The notes: generated from the sequence alone by a model not told the origin. A DNA stretch of 64,000 nt from Mycobacterium vicinigordonae (GCF_013466425.1 NZ_CP059165.1:1426001-1490000), one strand, 5' to 3'. Shown: positions 49,964 to 59,238, numbered from the stretch's first letter. Translations and numbers: made by a program.

Positions 49964-49983
49964 GCCGCATGTCCAGCTGCGGC
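49964..49983 (+). terminator. Hairpin after desA3
   Basis: GCCGCA (49964-49969) and TGCGGC (49978-49983) form a 6-bp perfect stem with an 8-nt loop, 18 nt after the desA3 stop, with a short pyrimidine stretch after it. A plausible terminator for the desaturase transcript. Confidence 0.4.
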
Positions 49984-50074
49984 CTTCCGCTTTGGTTTCG
50001 ATGTTGGCTCGGCGGCCCAGCTGCTCTGCGCGCCGACCGGGTCTACCCTCGAAACGTACTGAGGAAGGTGTGTG

Positions 50075-50611
50075 ATGCTCGCAGCGTTTGGATTCGAAAA
50101 CCTCGGCGTCGTGGTCGGGGACATGTTCTTCGTCGACCCGAACCCCAACGCCGGTCACGAGACCCCGGAGCGGGGAGTCAGACTCGAACTGCGCATTGTC
50201 GACCGGGACGAGCCGCAGGGTTCTATCTACGCCGGGATACCGATCTCGTTCAGCCGCCCGGTGTGGCGGGTGGATCTGTTCGGCTCCACCGAGAGCCCGC
50301 CTGGCACGCTGGACCGGGCGCATCACCACCCGCGGTTCAATGGTTGGGAGCCCGGACGCCGTCACTTCGTCCCCGAACTGTCCGCTGACCCCGTTGGCTG
50401 GCTGACCGGCCAACTGGCCAATCCGCCGGCCGTGCTAGCCCGGGCCGGTGTCGACGCCGGTGACTACACCGAAGCCGACGTCGCCGGACTCGCCGCCACC
50501 GCCCCGGAGATCGTCGCCGCTGTTCAGCGGATGCTCGAGGGTGTGCGCGACGGGGAATTGGCTCCCGCACCCCCGGAGCCGGTTGCGGCGGCCCGCACCG
50601 GCTGGCTCTGA
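50075..50611 (+). CDS. Conserved hypothetical protein
   Basis: Cytoplasmic acidic protein of 178 residues that I do not recognise. It starts MLAAFGFENLGVVVGDMFFVDPNP, then has a beta-rich part containing DEPQGSIYAGIPI and DLFGSTESPPG, a His cluster RAHHHPRFNGW (about 88-98), and a C-terminal helix-rich segment. The ATG at 50075 is preferred to the GTG directly before it because GAGGAAGG lies upstream. It stands alone between desA3 and a convergent thiolase gene. I do not recall it between Rv3229c and Rv3228 in H37Rv. Confidence 0.72.
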   Translation: MLAAFGFENLGVVVGDMFFVDPNPNAGHETPERGVRLELRIVDRDEPQGSIYAGIPISFSRPVWRVDLFGSTESPPGTLDRAHHHPRFNGWEPGRRHFVPELSADPVGWLTGQLANPPAVLARAGVDAGDYTEADVAGLAATAPEIVAAVQRMLEGVRDGELAPAPPEPVAAARTGWL

Positions 50612-50633
50612 GTCTGGGGCAGCGATACCCCGC

Positions 50634-50652
50634 ACGCCCCGCAACGGGGCGT
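50634..50652. terminator. Strong GC hairpin between convergent genes
   Basis: ACGCCCCG (50634-50641) and CGGGGCGT (50645-50652) form a perfect 8-bp stem with the 3-nt loop CAA, in the 40-bp gap between the convergent hypothetical gene and the thiolase. There is no T tract; as a dyad it could end transcripts from both sides. Confidence 0.6.
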
Positions 50653-51827
50653 CACGAGAGTCGTTCGATGATGGTGGCGTTGGCCATGCCGCCGCCCTCG
50701 CACATCGTCTGCAGCGCGTAGCGGCCACCGCGTTGCTGCAGGGCATTGACCATGGTGGTCATGATGCGCGCTCCGCTGGCACCCAAGGGGTGGCCGATAG
50801 CGATGGCGCCACCGTTGACGTTCGTCTTGGCCAGATCGGCGTTAGTCTCCTTCGCCCAGGCCAGCACGACGGGCGCGAAGGCCTCGTTGACCTCGAAGAT
50901 GTCGATGTCGCCGAGCGTCAGTCCGGCGCGCTGCAAGACCTTTTCGGTGGCAGGGATGACGCCGGTCAGCATGTAGAGCGGGTCGGAGCCCACCACCGTC
51001 GCGGTGTGGATACGGGCCAGCGGTCGCAGGCCGAGCCGCTGGGCGGTCTCCCCGCTGGTGATCAGTACCGCCGCGCTGCCATCGGACAACGGTGAGGAGT
51101 TACCCGGGGTGATCTGCCAGGTGATCTGTGGGAATCGCGCCGCGGCGGTCTCGCTGTAGAACGCCGGCTTGAGGCCGGCCAGCGTGTCGAGCGTCGTGCC
51201 GGGACGGACGATCTCGTCGGTGGACAAACCGGCGACCGGGATCAACTCATCATCGAATAGGCCGTCTTTGGTTGCGGCGGCGGCCTTTTCGTGGCTGGCC
51301 GCAGAGAATTCGTCGAGTTGGGCACGGGAGAACCCCCACTTCGCGGTGATCAGCTCGGCGCTGATGCCCTGCGGTACCAGTCCGTCCGGGTAGCGCCGCG
51401 TCATGTCCGTGCCGAACGGGTTGCTGCCCGCCAGCACCGAGCTGCCCATCGGGACCCGGCTCATCGACTCTACGCCGCCGGCGATCACGATCTCGTAGGC
51501 TCCGGCGACTACACCCTGGGCGGCGAAGCTGATGGCCTGCTGGCTGCTGCCGCACTGCCGGTCGATCGTGGTGCCCGGCACTGACTCCGGGAAACCCGCT
51601 CCCAGCAAGGCATTACGGGCAATGTTGACGGCCTGGTCGCCGACTTGGGTAACGGCTCCGACGATGACGTCGTCGACCTGTGCCGGGTCAATATCGGTGC
51701 GCGCCACCAGTTCGCGCAGGCTGTGCGCGAGCAGGTCGGCTGGCAGCACGTCGTGCAGTGCGCCGTTTGCCTTGCCTTTGCCGACGGGGGTGCGGACAGC
51801 ACCCACGATGACGGCGTCTCGGGTCAT
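50652..51827 (-). CDS. Acetyl-CoA acetyltransferase (thiolase)
   Basis: Thiolase of 391 residues. Nucleophile Cys92 lies in DRQCGSSQQA, His346 in GHPLGASG, and the second Cys376 in MCEGGG; NEAFAPV (about 314-320) is the usual active-site loop. It could work in beta-oxidation or in acetoacetyl-CoA formation; the sequence resembles FadA-type mycobacterial thiolases, but which one cannot be decided. ATG 51827 has AAGGAGGA upstream. Divergent from the HxlR regulator, the most likely controller. Confidence 0.92.
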   Translation of the reverse strand: MTRDAVIVGAVRTPVGKGKANGALHDVLPADLLAHSLRELVARTDIDPAQVDDVIVGAVTQVGDQAVNIARNALLGAGFPESVPGTTIDRQCGSSQQAISFAAQGVVAGAYEIVIAGGVESMSRVPMGSSVLAGSNPFGTDMTRRYPDGLVPQGISAELITAKWGFSRAQLDEFSAASHEKAAAATKDGLFDDELIPVAGLSTDEIVRPGTTLDTLAGLKPAFYSETAAARFPQITWQITPGNSSPLSDGSAAVLITSGETAQRLGLRPLARIHTATVVGSDPLYMLTGVIPATEKVLQRAGLTLGDIDIFEVNEAFAPVVLAWAKETNADLAKTNVNGGAIAIGHPLGASGARIMTTMVNALQQRGGRYALQTMCEGGGMANATIIERLS

Positions 51828-51915
51828 GGCTCCTCCTTGAGCTGAGTTTCGTTACCTATACTCAGCTATAACACCTGGATATACTGAATGCAACCTAGGT
51901 CGGGAGGTGATTTGC
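51828..51915. promoter_or_regulatory. Divergent promoter region, thiolase / HxlR gene
   Basis: AT-rich 88-bp gap. GCTGAG (51841-51846) and CTCAGC (51861-51866) form an inverted repeat, and TATACT occurs at 51857-51864 (within CTATACTC) and at 51880-51885. Leftward, TTGCAT and TATAGC are spaced 17 nt apart and could be the thiolase promoter. These repeats are candidate HxlR binding sites. Confidence 0.45.
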
Positions 51916-52386
51916 GTGACAATGTTGCAGGGCAGGCTGGCCGACCGCGACGCATGGTCGGCGGTCGGCGAGTGCGCAATAGAGAAGACGATGGCCGTGG
52001 TCGGTACCAAGTCGGCCATGCTGATCATGCGTGAGGCCTACTACGGCACCACCCGGTTCGACGACTTCGCCCGGCGGGTCGGCATCACCAAGGCTGCAAC
52101 CGCGGCGCGGCTCGCCGAATTGGTCGAACTGGGGCTGCTGACCCGACGGCCCTACCGGGTGCCCGGGCAGCGCAGCCGCGACGAATACGTGCTCACCGAG
52201 GCAGGTGTCGAGTTCATGCCGGTGGTGTGGTCGCTGTTCCAATGGGGCCAACGTCATCTACCCGGCAAGCATCGGCAACTGCGCCTGACGCACCTGGGCT
52301 GCGGGGCGGACGTCAGGGTTGAAATTCGTTGTGCCGAAGGGCATCTTGTTGCACCGGAGGATCTTGGTATGCGGCTGACCCGCTGA
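51916..52386 (+). CDS. HxlR-family transcriptional regulator
   Basis: Winged-helix regulator of 156 residues. The HxlR domain (about 13-110) contains the pattern GTKSAMLIMREAYYGTTRFDDF, positions 30-51, typical of this family, then ITKAATAARLAELVELGLL (recognition helix) and the wing RDEYVLTEAG. The C-terminal 45 residues include CGADVRVEIRCAEGH, a beta hairpin seen in longer HxlR proteins. GTG 51916 sits 8 nt after GGGAGG; the earlier GTG at 51907 overlaps that site. Probably controls the divergent thiolase. Confidence 0.87.
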   Translation: MTMLQGRLADRDAWSAVGECAIEKTMAVVGTKSAMLIMREAYYGTTRFDDFARRVGITKAATAARLAELVELGLLTRRPYRVPGQRSRDEYVLTEAGVEFMPVVWSLFQWGQRHLPGKHRQLRLTHLGCGADVRVEIRCAEGHLVAPEDLGMRLTR

Positions 52387-52414
52387 TTGCACAGCGACGT
52401 TGTTGGGGCGTGTC

Positions 52415-53395
52415 TCAACACTCCCTGAGTCCGCTGAGTAATCGACGCGCCGCAGCGACGCGGCGCATCGCCGGCCCCGACAGTAAGTCGAGTGCGCACT
52501 CGGGGTCGGCCGGCGGCCCCATGTGCCCGCACCCGCGGGGGCAGTCCTCGATCGCCTCGGCCAGGTCGGAGAACGCCATCATCACGTCCTCGGGACAGAT
52601 GTGCGCTAGCCCGAACGAGCGGATGCCGGGGGTGTCGATTACCCAGCCGCCGTTGGCAAGCGGAAGGGCGACCGATTGGGTCGACGTGTGCCGTCCGCGG
52701 CCGATATCGGTGACCTCGCCCACCGCCCGATCCGCCTCGGGCACAAGCCTGTTGACCAATGTCGACTTACCCACTCCGGAGTGTCCGAGCAATACGGTGA
52801 TGTTGTCGTCGAGCAGGTCGGCCACCGCGAACAGGGGGTCCTCGACACCCGCGGCGACCACGGTCAGGTCCAGGTCCACAAACTGTGCGGCGAATGGCTC
52901 CGGTGCTGCGAGGTCGGTTTTGGTCAGGCACAGGATCGGCCTGAGTCCGCCGGCGTACGCGGCGATCAGCGCACGGTCGACCAGGCCGGTCCGGGGTGGG
53001 GGATCGGCCAGCGCGACCACGATCAGCAGTTGGTCGGCGTTGGCGACCACCACCCGTTCGCTCGGGTCGTCGTCATCGGCGGTGCGGCGCAACACCGTTC
53101 GTCGGGGACCGCGCCGCACGATGCGGGCCAGGGTGTCGGTGCGGCCGGACAGGTCGCCGACGATGTCGACGTCGTCGCCGACGACGATCGGGGTGCGGCC
53201 GAGCTCACGCGCCCGCATGGCGGTGACCCGCCGCTCCGGAAGGCCACCCAACACGCATCCCCAGCGGCCGCGGTCGACACTGACCACCATGGCGGCCTCC
53301 GCGTCGGCGTGCTGCGGACGAGTTTTGGTCCGGGGCCGCGAACCCTTGCCGGAGCGGACCTTGACGTCGGACTCGTCGTAGTCGCCGGGTCTCAA
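52415..53395 (-). CDS. rsgA: Ribosome small-subunit GTPase RsgA
   Basis: Circularly permuted GTPase of 326 residues that aids late 30S ribosome maturation. An N-terminal OB-fold region (about 25-100) is followed by the permuted G domain with TKTD (G4) before the P-loop GHSGVGKST (G1) and DTPG (G3), then the zinc-binding C-terminal region CPRGCGH...C. The proposed start is TTG at 53395, overlapping the aroA stop by 4 nt (TTGA); upstream in-frame starts lie inside aroA and encode unconserved residues. Gene order aroA-rsgA is conserved. Confidence 0.9.
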   Translation of the reverse strand: MRPGDYDESDVKVRSGKGSRPRTKTRPQHADAEAAMVVSVDRGRWGCVLGGLPERRVTAMRARELGRTPIVVGDDVDIVGDLSGRTDTLARIVRRGPRRTVLRRTADDDDPSERVVVANADQLLIVVALADPPPRTGLVDRALIAAYAGGLRPILCLTKTDLAAPEPFAAQFVDLDLTVVAAGVEDPLFAVADLLDDNITVLLGHSGVGKSTLVNRLVPEADRAVGEVTDIGRGRHTSTQSVALPLANGGWVIDTPGIRSFGLAHICPEDVMMAFSDLAEAIEDCPRGCGHMGPPADPECALDLLSGPAMRRVAAARRLLSGLREC

Positions 53396-54675
53396 GTGTT
53401 GTGCACCATTTCCGCCCAGAGTTGCGCAAATTCGGGCAGCGTCTTGGTGGTGGCGGCGATGTCGTCGACCTCGACGCCGGGTACGCGCAGCCCCACGATT
53501 GCGCCGGCCATGGCCATCCGGTGATCGGCGTAGGCCCGCCACAGGCCGGGGCGCAATGGCCCGGCGGTGATAATCAGGCCGTCGTCGATCTCCCGGCAGT
53601 TGCCGCCCAGGCGGTTGATCTCGGCGCTCAGTGCGGCCAGGCGGTCGGTCTCGTGGCCGCGTAGGTGCGCGATGCCGCTCAGCCGTGACACCGATCCCGG
53701 TCTTGCCAATGCGGCCAGCGCCGCGATTGTCGGAGTGAGTTCGCCGACGGCTGCCAGGTCGACCTCGAAGCCCTGGTATCCGTTGCCGGGGCCCTGCAGC
53801 TCGAGAACCGAATCATTCTGGCTGACAACGGCATTGAGCTTATGCAACACGTCGATGATGTGCCCGGCGGGCTGGACGCTGTGTGCTGGCCAACCCGTGA
53901 TGCGCACAGTGCCGCCGGTGACCACCGCGGCGGCCAGGAACGCCACCGCGTTGGTGAGATCGGGCTCGACCTCCCACTGCCTAGCCTCTACGGCGCCGGG
54001 ATGCACCTGCCAACGGTTGGCGACGGTGTCGTCGACGTCAACACCGGCTTGGCGGAGCATCTCGACGGTCATCGCGATATGCGGAGCCGACGGCAGTGAC
54101 GCGCCGGTGTGGTGCACGGTCAGGCCCTGGGTGAACGACGCGCCGCACAGCAACAGACCCGACACGAACTGAGACGACGACGAGGCGTCGATGCCCACCG
54201 AGCCGCCGGCCACCGAGCCGTTGCCGTGCACCTGGAAGGGTAGGCCGGTGCCGTCGACCGGGACGCCCAGGCCGCGCAGCGCGTCGAGCAGGGGTGCGAT
54301 GGGCCGGGCGCGGGCCTGCTCGTCGCCGTCGAAGGTGACCGGGACGGAGCTGAGCGCGGCCAGTGAGGGGACGAAGCGCAGCACCGTGCCGGCCAGGCCG
54401 CAGTCGACGCGGGCATCGGGCCCGGGTTGGATCTGGCCGCTGACGGTCAGCTCAGTCCCTGGGCCTGCCACGGTGAGGCCGAGCGAGTGCAACGCCCCGA
54501 TCATCAAGTCGGTGTCGCGGCTGCGCAGCGCCCCGGTGATCGTCGAGCTGCCCTGGCCCTGAGCGGCGGCCAGCGCCGCGAGGATCAGCGTGCGGTTGGT
54601 CTGGGACTTAGAGCCCGGGACGGTCACGGTCGCGTGCACCGGGGTCGGTGCCGACGGGGCCTGCCATGCGCTCAC
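53392..54675 (-). CDS. aroA: EPSP synthase AroA
   Basis: Sixth shikimate-pathway enzyme, 427 residues, joining shikimate-3-phosphate and PEP. Visible: GSKSQTNR (PEP/S3P lysine), [31 protein letters not shown], and [18 protein letters not shown] near the end. GTG 54675 matches the conserved N-terminus; a longer in-frame start would cross the divergent SRAP start. The C-terminus stops soon after LWAEM, so it lacks the tail of about 25 residues that I recall in H37Rv. Coupled to rsgA. Confidence 0.94.
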   Translation of the reverse strand: MSAWQAPSAPTPVHATVTVPGSKSQTNRTLILAALAAAQGQGSSTITGALRSRDTDLMIGALHSLGLTVAGPGTELTVSGQIQPGPDARVDCGLAGTVLRFVPSLAALSSVPVTFDGDEQARARPIAPLLDALRGLGVPVDGTGLPFQVHGNGSVAGGSVGIDASSSSQFVSGLLLCGASFTQGLTVHHTGASLPSAPHIAMTVEMLRQAGVDVDDTVANRWQVHPGAVEARQWEVEPDLTNAVAFLAAAVVTGGTVRITGWPAHSVQPAGHIIDVLHKLNAVVSQNDSVLELQGPGNGYQGFEVDLAAVGELTPTIAALAALARPGSVSRLSGIAHLRGHETDRLAALSAEINRLGGNCREIDDGLIITAGPLRPGLWRAYADHRMAMAGAIVGLRVPGVEVDDIAATTKTLPEFAQLWAEMVHNT

Positions 54676-54718
54676 CGCTCCATCATCGCTTGTCGGGTGG
54701 CTCTGCCAACATGGAGCT

Positions 54719-55474
54719 ATGTGTGGACGTTTCGCGGTCACCACCGATCCGGCTCTGTTGGCCGAGAAGATCAAGGCAATCGACGAGGCCAGCGGCGCTT
54801 CCGACAGGGCGTCCGAGCCCAACTACAACGTGGCTCCCACCACCACGGTCGCGACCGTGGTCACCCGGCATACCGAGCCGGGCGATGAGGCCACCCGTCG
54901 GGTGCGTCTGATGCGTTGGGGACTGCTGCCGCCGTGGGTGAAGGCCGGCCCGGATGGCGCGCCGGACAACCAGGGGCCGCTGCTGATCAATGCGCGCGCC
55001 GACAAGGTCGCCACGTCCCCGGCGTTTCGGGGGTCCGCTAAAGGCAAGCGCTGCCTGGTGCCGATGGACGGCTGGTTTGAGTGGCGGCCGAACCCGGAGA
55101 CGGGCAAGTCCCCTAAGACGCCGTTTTTCATGCATCGCGGTGACGGGGAGCCGTTGTTCATGGCCGGATTGTGGTCGGTCTGGAAGCCGGCCAAGGAGGC
55201 CGATCCGCTGTTGAGTTGCACGATCATTACCACCGACGCGGTGGGGGAGCTGGCCGAGATCCACGACCGGATGCCGCTGGTGTTGGCCGAGGACGACTGG
55301 GATGCGTGGCTGAATCCGGACGCGCCGCTGGACAGCGAGATACTGGCCCGCCCGCCCGACGTGCATGGCATCGAAATCCGTCAGGTGTCGACGCTGGTCA
55401 ACAACACCCGCAACAACGGGCCTGAGCTGCTGGAGCCGGCTGAGCCAGAGCCGGGGCAGATGACGCTGCTGTAG
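54719..55474 (+). CDS. SRAP-domain DNA-protein crosslinking protein
   Basis: SOS-response-associated peptidase family protein of 251 residues (HMCES/YedK type; H37Rv Rv3226c), which shields abasic sites in single-stranded DNA by forming a thiazolidine link through Cys2. Key residues are visible: Cys2 in MCGRF, Asn35 in the PNYNVAP motif, Asn91 in NARAD, Glu121 in DGWFEW and His182 in IHDRMP. ATG 54719 is required to place Cys at position 2; an out-of-frame ATG 8 nt earlier is not used. Divergent from aroA by 43 bp. Confidence 0.94.
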   Translation: MCGRFAVTTDPALLAEKIKAIDEASGASDRASEPNYNVAPTTTVATVVTRHTEPGDEATRRVRLMRWGLLPPWVKAGPDGAPDNQGPLLINARADKVATSPAFRGSAKGKRCLVPMDGWFEWRPNPETGKSPKTPFFMHRGDGEPLFMAGLWSVWKPAKEADPLLSCTIITTDAVGELAEIHDRMPLVLAEDDWDAWLNPDAPLDSEILARPPDVHGIEIRQVSTLVNNTRNNGPELLEPAEPEPGQMTLL

Positions 55475-55585
55475 CGGGAAGGTAGAACGGGTGCGGCGGC
55501 GCCCTATCCGCCGGAGACAGCGATCGGCTGCTTCTTGTCGCCTGGAGACGAAATCGCACGAACCGGCACGACTTAGCATGCCTAT

Positions 55586-56455
55586 GTGACCGGCAAGTAC
55601 ACCTATACGTTCGAAGAGATCCAGAACCGCCCCGTGGCGGTGATCGGAGCGGGAACGCTGGGCCGACGCATCGCGCTGATGCTGGCCAGCCGCGGCGGCA
55701 CCGTGCGGATCTACGCCCGCCGCGAAGAACAGCGGGCCGAAGCCACCCAGTTCGTGACAGATAACCTACCGAAATTGTTGCAAGACAGAGGATTTGGTGA
55801 AATCGGCGTCGCGGTGGGAACCGCTTCGCTCGAGCAGGCGCTCGACGGGGCATGGCTGGTCATCGAATCCGTCCCCGAGCGCCTGGACATCAAGGTCCCA
55901 CTGTGGGGCGAGATCGACCGGGCCGCTCCGCCGAGCACCATCTTCGCCACCAATTCGTCGTCGTTCCCATCGCGCCTGATGGCCGAAAACATCAGGGACA
56001 AAACTCGTTTGTGCAACACCCACTTCTACATGCCGCCGCAGTTCAACGCCCTGGACCTGATGTCGGACGGTCAAACCGATCGCGGCCTACTCGACACGCT
56101 GTTGGCGGTGCTGCCCGAATTCGGCCTGCACCCCTTCGAAGCGCTGAAGGAGTCCACCGGATTCATCTTCAACCGGGTGTGGGCCGCCATCAAACGCGAA
56201 TGCATCGCGGTGGTCGCCGAGGGTGTGGCCCGCCCGCAGGACGTCGACGGGATGTTCAAGGTCAACTGGGGAGTACCCGCCGGGCCCTTCCAGATGATGG
56301 ACATGGTCGGTCTCGACGTCGTGCTCGACATCGAGAACAACTACGCCCGGGAGTTCCCGCACCTGCCTGTGAGCGTGCGGGACTTGCTGCAGTCCTACGT
56401 CGACGCGGGCAGGCTCGGCCTCAAGACCGGTGAAGGCTTCTACAGCTACTCATAG
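55586..56455 (+). CDS. 3-hydroxyacyl-CoA dehydrogenase family protein
   Basis: NAD-dependent dehydrogenase of 289 residues. Rossmann motif GAGTLG is at 21-26, with ESVPE and NTSSF-like ATNSSSFPSRL marking the 3HCDH N domain; the helical C domain begins near 190 (STGFIFNRVWAAIKRE) and contains the dimer motif GPFQMMDMVGLD. The catalytic His-Glu pair expected in this family is represented by H145 in NTHFYMPP and E201 region; substrate may be a short hydroxyacyl-CoA or another 3-hydroxy acid. GTG start. Its end overlaps the convergent TetR gene by 6 nt. Confidence 0.86.
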   Translation: MTGKYTYTFEEIQNRPVAVIGAGTLGRRIALMLASRGGTVRIYARREEQRAEATQFVTDNLPKLLQDRGFGEIGVAVGTASLEQALDGAWLVIESVPERLDIKVPLWGEIDRAAPPSTIFATNSSSFPSRLMAENIRDKTRLCNTHFYMPPQFNALDLMSDGQTDRGLLDTLLAVLPEFGLHPFEALKESTGFIFNRVWAAIKRECIAVVAEGVARPQDVDGMFKVNWGVPAGPFQMMDMVGLDVVLDIENNYAREFPHLPVSVRDLLQSYVDAGRLGLKTGEGFYSYS

Positions 56456-57130
56456 CGTGCCTTTCACACATGTCAGCGACACCGCCGTGGCCACCGCCTC
56501 GAGTAGCCGGCTGAGCTGATCGGCGTCGTGGATCGACCGGTCGCCGCCGGCCAGCCGGGTGAATACCCCAGCGATGAAGGTAGTGACGGCCGCGGCCTGC
56601 GCGGCGACCAGGTCGGGGTCATCAGTGTCTGGTTGCAGGTGCGCGATGGCCTGCTGCGCCATCGCGTTCATCCGGCCGAGGAAGTCTGCGGAGGTCTCTG
56701 CCAGGTCAGGGTCGCGTGCTGCGGCCAGCAGCAGCTCATGACGCGCCCGATTGAGCATCAGCCCGCTCCCGCCAGCCTGGAGCAGGATCAGCTCGGCCAG
56801 GTGCGCGAACGGCGAGGCCGCGTCGAGCGGCTCGTCGATCACCGACCGCAGATTGGCGACGTCGATCTGCGCGACGCGCTTGCCGACGCCGCGCAGCAGC
56901 GCGGCCCGGGTGCGGTAGTAGTACGACGTGGTGCCGTCGGGCACGCCAGCGCAACGGTCCACCCGACCGTGGGTGAGTCCGCGTGATCCATATTCGGCGA
57001 GCACTTGTATTGCGGCATCGCACAATTCGCGCCGTCGCTCGTCGCCGTCGCGTTTGCGGGGAGTCTGGGACGGCGTATTCAGCGCAGCACCGTGCCGCCA
57101 TCGATATTGATTACCTGGCCGTTGATCCAC
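56450..57130 (-). CDS. TetR-family regulator
   Basis: TetR/AcrR-type repressor, about 210-226 residues. The N-terminal helix-turn-helix spans QVLAEYGSRGLTHGRVDRCA and TTSYYYRTRAALL, and a TetR_C-like domain follows with AHLAELILLQAGGSGLMLNRARHELLL. Start is unclear: no ATG, GTG or TTG sits right before the conserved NTPSQTPRKRDGDERRREL. The GTG at 57130 overlaps the SDR gene by 52 nt; a CTG at 57082 would form a CTGA overlap with the SDR stop. Co-transcribed with that SDR. Confidence 0.82.
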   Translation of the reverse strand: MDQRPGNQYRWRHGAALNTPSQTPRKRDGDERRRELCDAAIQVLAEYGSRGLTHGRVDRCAGVPDGTTSYYYRTRAALLRGVGKRVAQIDVANLRSVIDEPLDAASPFAHLAELILLQAGGSGLMLNRARHELLLAAARDPDLAETSADFLGRMNAMAQQAIAHLQPDTDDPDLVAAQAAAVTTFIAGVFTRLAGGDRSIHDADQLSRLLEAVATAVSLTCVKGTL

Positions 57131-57849
57131 TCGCCTTCGTGCGACAACAGAAAGGCGACCAGGGACGCGATGTCGTCGGGCGCACCGACGCGGTGCCCGC
57201 GGATGCGTTTGAGGGCACCGGCTTCCAGTTGCGGCCACTGCGGCACCGACCGGATGGCGTCGGTTGCGGTGAACCCCGGCGCGACGGCGTTGCACCGGAT
57301 GCCGTCCTTGCCCCACCGCGCCGCGACGTGCCGCGTCAGCGATCCGATGCCGGCTTTCGCGGTGGCGTAGGCAGGCCGCGCGGGTTCGCCCTGGAACGCC
57401 GCGGCCGATGACATGTTGACGATCGCCCCGCCGCCGCGCGCGAGCAGATGCGGTATGGCGTATTTCATGGCCGCCACATATCCGCGCAGGCTTACCGCCA
57501 TCACGCGATCCCATACGTCGAAGTCGATGTCGACAACGTCGGTGTCGGCGGGCAGGGTCGACATGTCCGCACCCACATTGAAAAGCACGTCGATTGCGCC
57601 GAAAGTTTTTGCGGCAGTGTCCATTAAGTCAGCAACCGACGGCGGATCGGCGAGGTCGAACCCGACGTGGGTGGCCGTGCCGCCCGTCGCGGTGATGTGT
57701 TGAGCCGTTCGTGCTGCGTCCTCGGCGGCGATGTCGCCGACGACCACCCGGCAGCCCTCTTCGCCCAGCCGGATGGCGGTCGCCGCGCCGATGCCGGTGG
57801 CTCCGCCGGCCACCACGGCGACTCTGTCGGTCAGTCCGCGCAATCCCAT
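57079..57849 (-). CDS. Short-chain dehydrogenase/reductase
   Basis: Classical SDR of 256 residues. The cofactor loop is GGATGIG (15-21), Asp at 39 favours NAD, the catalytic Ser is near 148 and YATAK is at 161-165. The usual NNAG is NVGA (91-94), an unusual substitution. The C-terminus ends GGTVLR. ATG 57849 follows a GGAGGGA ribosome site; an in-frame start 24 nt upstream is not needed. First gene of a leftward SDR-TetR pair, divergent from a second SDR. Confidence 0.87.
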   Translation of the reverse strand: MGLRGLTDRVAVVAGGATGIGAATAIRLGEEGCRVVVGDIAAEDAARTAQHITATGGTATHVGFDLADPPSVADLMDTAAKTFGAIDVLFNVGADMSTLPADTDVVDIDFDVWDRVMAVSLRGYVAAMKYAIPHLLARGGGAIVNMSSAAAFQGEPARPAYATAKAGIGSLTRHVAARWGKDGIRCNAVAPGFTATDAIRSVPQWPQLEAGALKRIRGHRVGAPDDIASLVAFLLSHEGEWINGQVINIDGGTVLR

Positions 57850-57876
57850 GGGCGTCCCTCCGCATATTGACATTAA

Positions 57877-57892
57877 CTCTAGAACTATAGAG
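57877..57892. promoter_or_regulatory. Dyad between divergent SDR genes
   Basis: CTCTA (57877-57881) and TAGAG (57888-57892) flank a 6-nt centre in the 110-bp AT-rich gap. A leftward TATAGT lies inside the dyad and resembles a -10 element. A site for the TetR regulator of this locus is plausible. Confidence 0.4.
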
Positions 57893-57959
57893 GATCAGCT
57901 GTCATGGCTGGGATTCATCGGAAACGGCCGGCCGTGCCCAAAAAATTGAGGACGACCGA

Positions 57960-58706
57960 ATGAACTCCGTGCGGTTCGACTTCACCGGCGCACGTGTGCT
58001 GGTCACCGGCGGCACCAGCGGCATCGGCAACGGCATTGCGACCGCCTTCGTCAAGGCAGGTGCCTCGGTGATGATCACCGGAACACGTTCCGCGGCTGCA
58101 GATTACGATGCCGACCTCGGCGCGTTCAGCTATCAACAGTGCCGGATTCAGGATTCCGATTCAGTCGACGCCCTGGTCGGTTCGTTGGGCGAACTGGACA
58201 TCCTGGTGAACAACGCCGGCGGTCCCTACCCCGCCGGAGACGAATACGACCCCGACGGCTACATCGCCTCGGTGACGCAGAACATGTTTGGGCCGATGCG
58301 GCTCACCATGCGCTGCCACGAACTACTCAGGGCCAGCAGCGCTTCCGGCGGAGCTAGCGTGGTCAACATCGTCTCGATGTCCGCGTTTCGCTCGGCGGTC
58401 TTCGTGCCCGGCTACGCCTCCGCGAAGATGGGCTTGGTCGCGCTGACGATGAACCTCGCGCGCCGCTGGGCGAACGACGGGATCCGGGTCAACGCCGTCG
58501 CACCCGGGATGATCGACACCCGGATGACACAGCCGGCGTTGCGTATTCCGCAGATCATGGACGTCGAGATCGGCTTCCACACCCCGTTGGGCAGGCCCGG
58601 CACTCCGCAGGACTGCGCGGGCGCGACATTGTTTCTCTGTAGTGACGCCGCGTCGTACATCACCGGGTCGACGGTCGCCGTCGACGGCGGGTATCTGACG
58701 GTCTGA
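57960..58706 (+). CDS. Short-chain dehydrogenase/reductase
   Basis: SDR of 248 residues with TGGTSGIG (16-23), NNAG (84-87), Ser139 and YASAK (152-156), all canonical. The C-terminus ends with the tetramer motif VDGGYLTV. It begins a rightward set SDR-VOC-ADH with gaps of 50 and 17 nt, so the three are probably one transcript and may act on one substrate, for example interconverting hydroxy and keto groups. Substrate unknown. Confidence 0.9.
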   Translation: MNSVRFDFTGARVLVTGGTSGIGNGIATAFVKAGASVMITGTRSAAADYDADLGAFSYQQCRIQDSDSVDALVGSLGELDILVNNAGGPYPAGDEYDPDGYIASVTQNMFGPMRLTMRCHELLRASSASGGASVVNIVSMSAFRSAVFVPGYASAKMGLVALTMNLARRWANDGIRVNAVAPGMIDTRMTQPALRIPQIMDVEIGFHTPLGRPGTPQDCAGATLFLCSDAASYITGSTVAVDGGYLTV

Positions 58707-58756
58707 ACCATGTGTGGCTACCACAACGTCAGCCGACATCGAACTGGAGAGACGCC

Positions 58757-59221
58757 GTGACCGACGCACCACTGTCGCCGCTGGACTGCTACCACACCGG
58801 GCTGGTGGTGCCCGACTTGCAAGCCGCGATCGAAAGTACCACCGCTGCAGCAGGATACACCTGGACCAAAGCGGTCGAGGCCACCCTGGCCATCGCTGCT
58901 GGCGACGCAGAGTACGAGGTTCCCTTCAAGTTCGTCTACTCCATCGAGGCCCCGCACCTGGAACTGATCCAGGCGGTGCCCGGCACCATCTGGGCGGAAC
59001 AGCCCGGCGGTGCGGCCCACCACCTCGGCTACTGGGCCGACGATCTTGTGGGCATCGCGGACCGGCTCGCCGCGGCAGGGTATCGACTCGAGGCCCGGCC
59101 CGCAGGCGATCAATTGTCGATGTTCGCCTACTTCATCGCACCATCCGGTGTCCGCATCGAAATCGTCGACCGCGCACTGTTTCCCGACTTTCCGGGCTTC
59201 CTGGAATCCGTCAAGGCCTGA
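58757..59221 (+). CDS. VOC-superfamily (glyoxalase-like) protein
   Basis: Protein of 154 residues built of two betaalphabetabetabeta modules, as in glyoxalase/bleomycin-resistance/dioxygenase proteins. Likely metal ligands are His in DCYHTGLVV (about 10), the His near HLELIQ (about 70), His in AAHHLGYW and Glu in IEIVDR near 140. The first line DCYHTGLVVPDLQAAI resembles methylmalonyl-CoA epimerase-like members. GTG 58757 has GGAGAG just upstream, inside a CTGGAG hexamer. Reaction unknown. Confidence 0.85.
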   Translation: MTDAPLSPLDCYHTGLVVPDLQAAIESTTAAAGYTWTKAVEATLAIAAGDAEYEVPFKFVYSIEAPHLELIQAVPGTIWAEQPGGAAHHLGYWADDLVGIADRLAAAGYRLEARPAGDQLSMFAYFIAPSGVRIEIVDRALFPDFPGFLESVKA

Positions 59222-59238
59222 TCGATGAGGAGCAGGAG

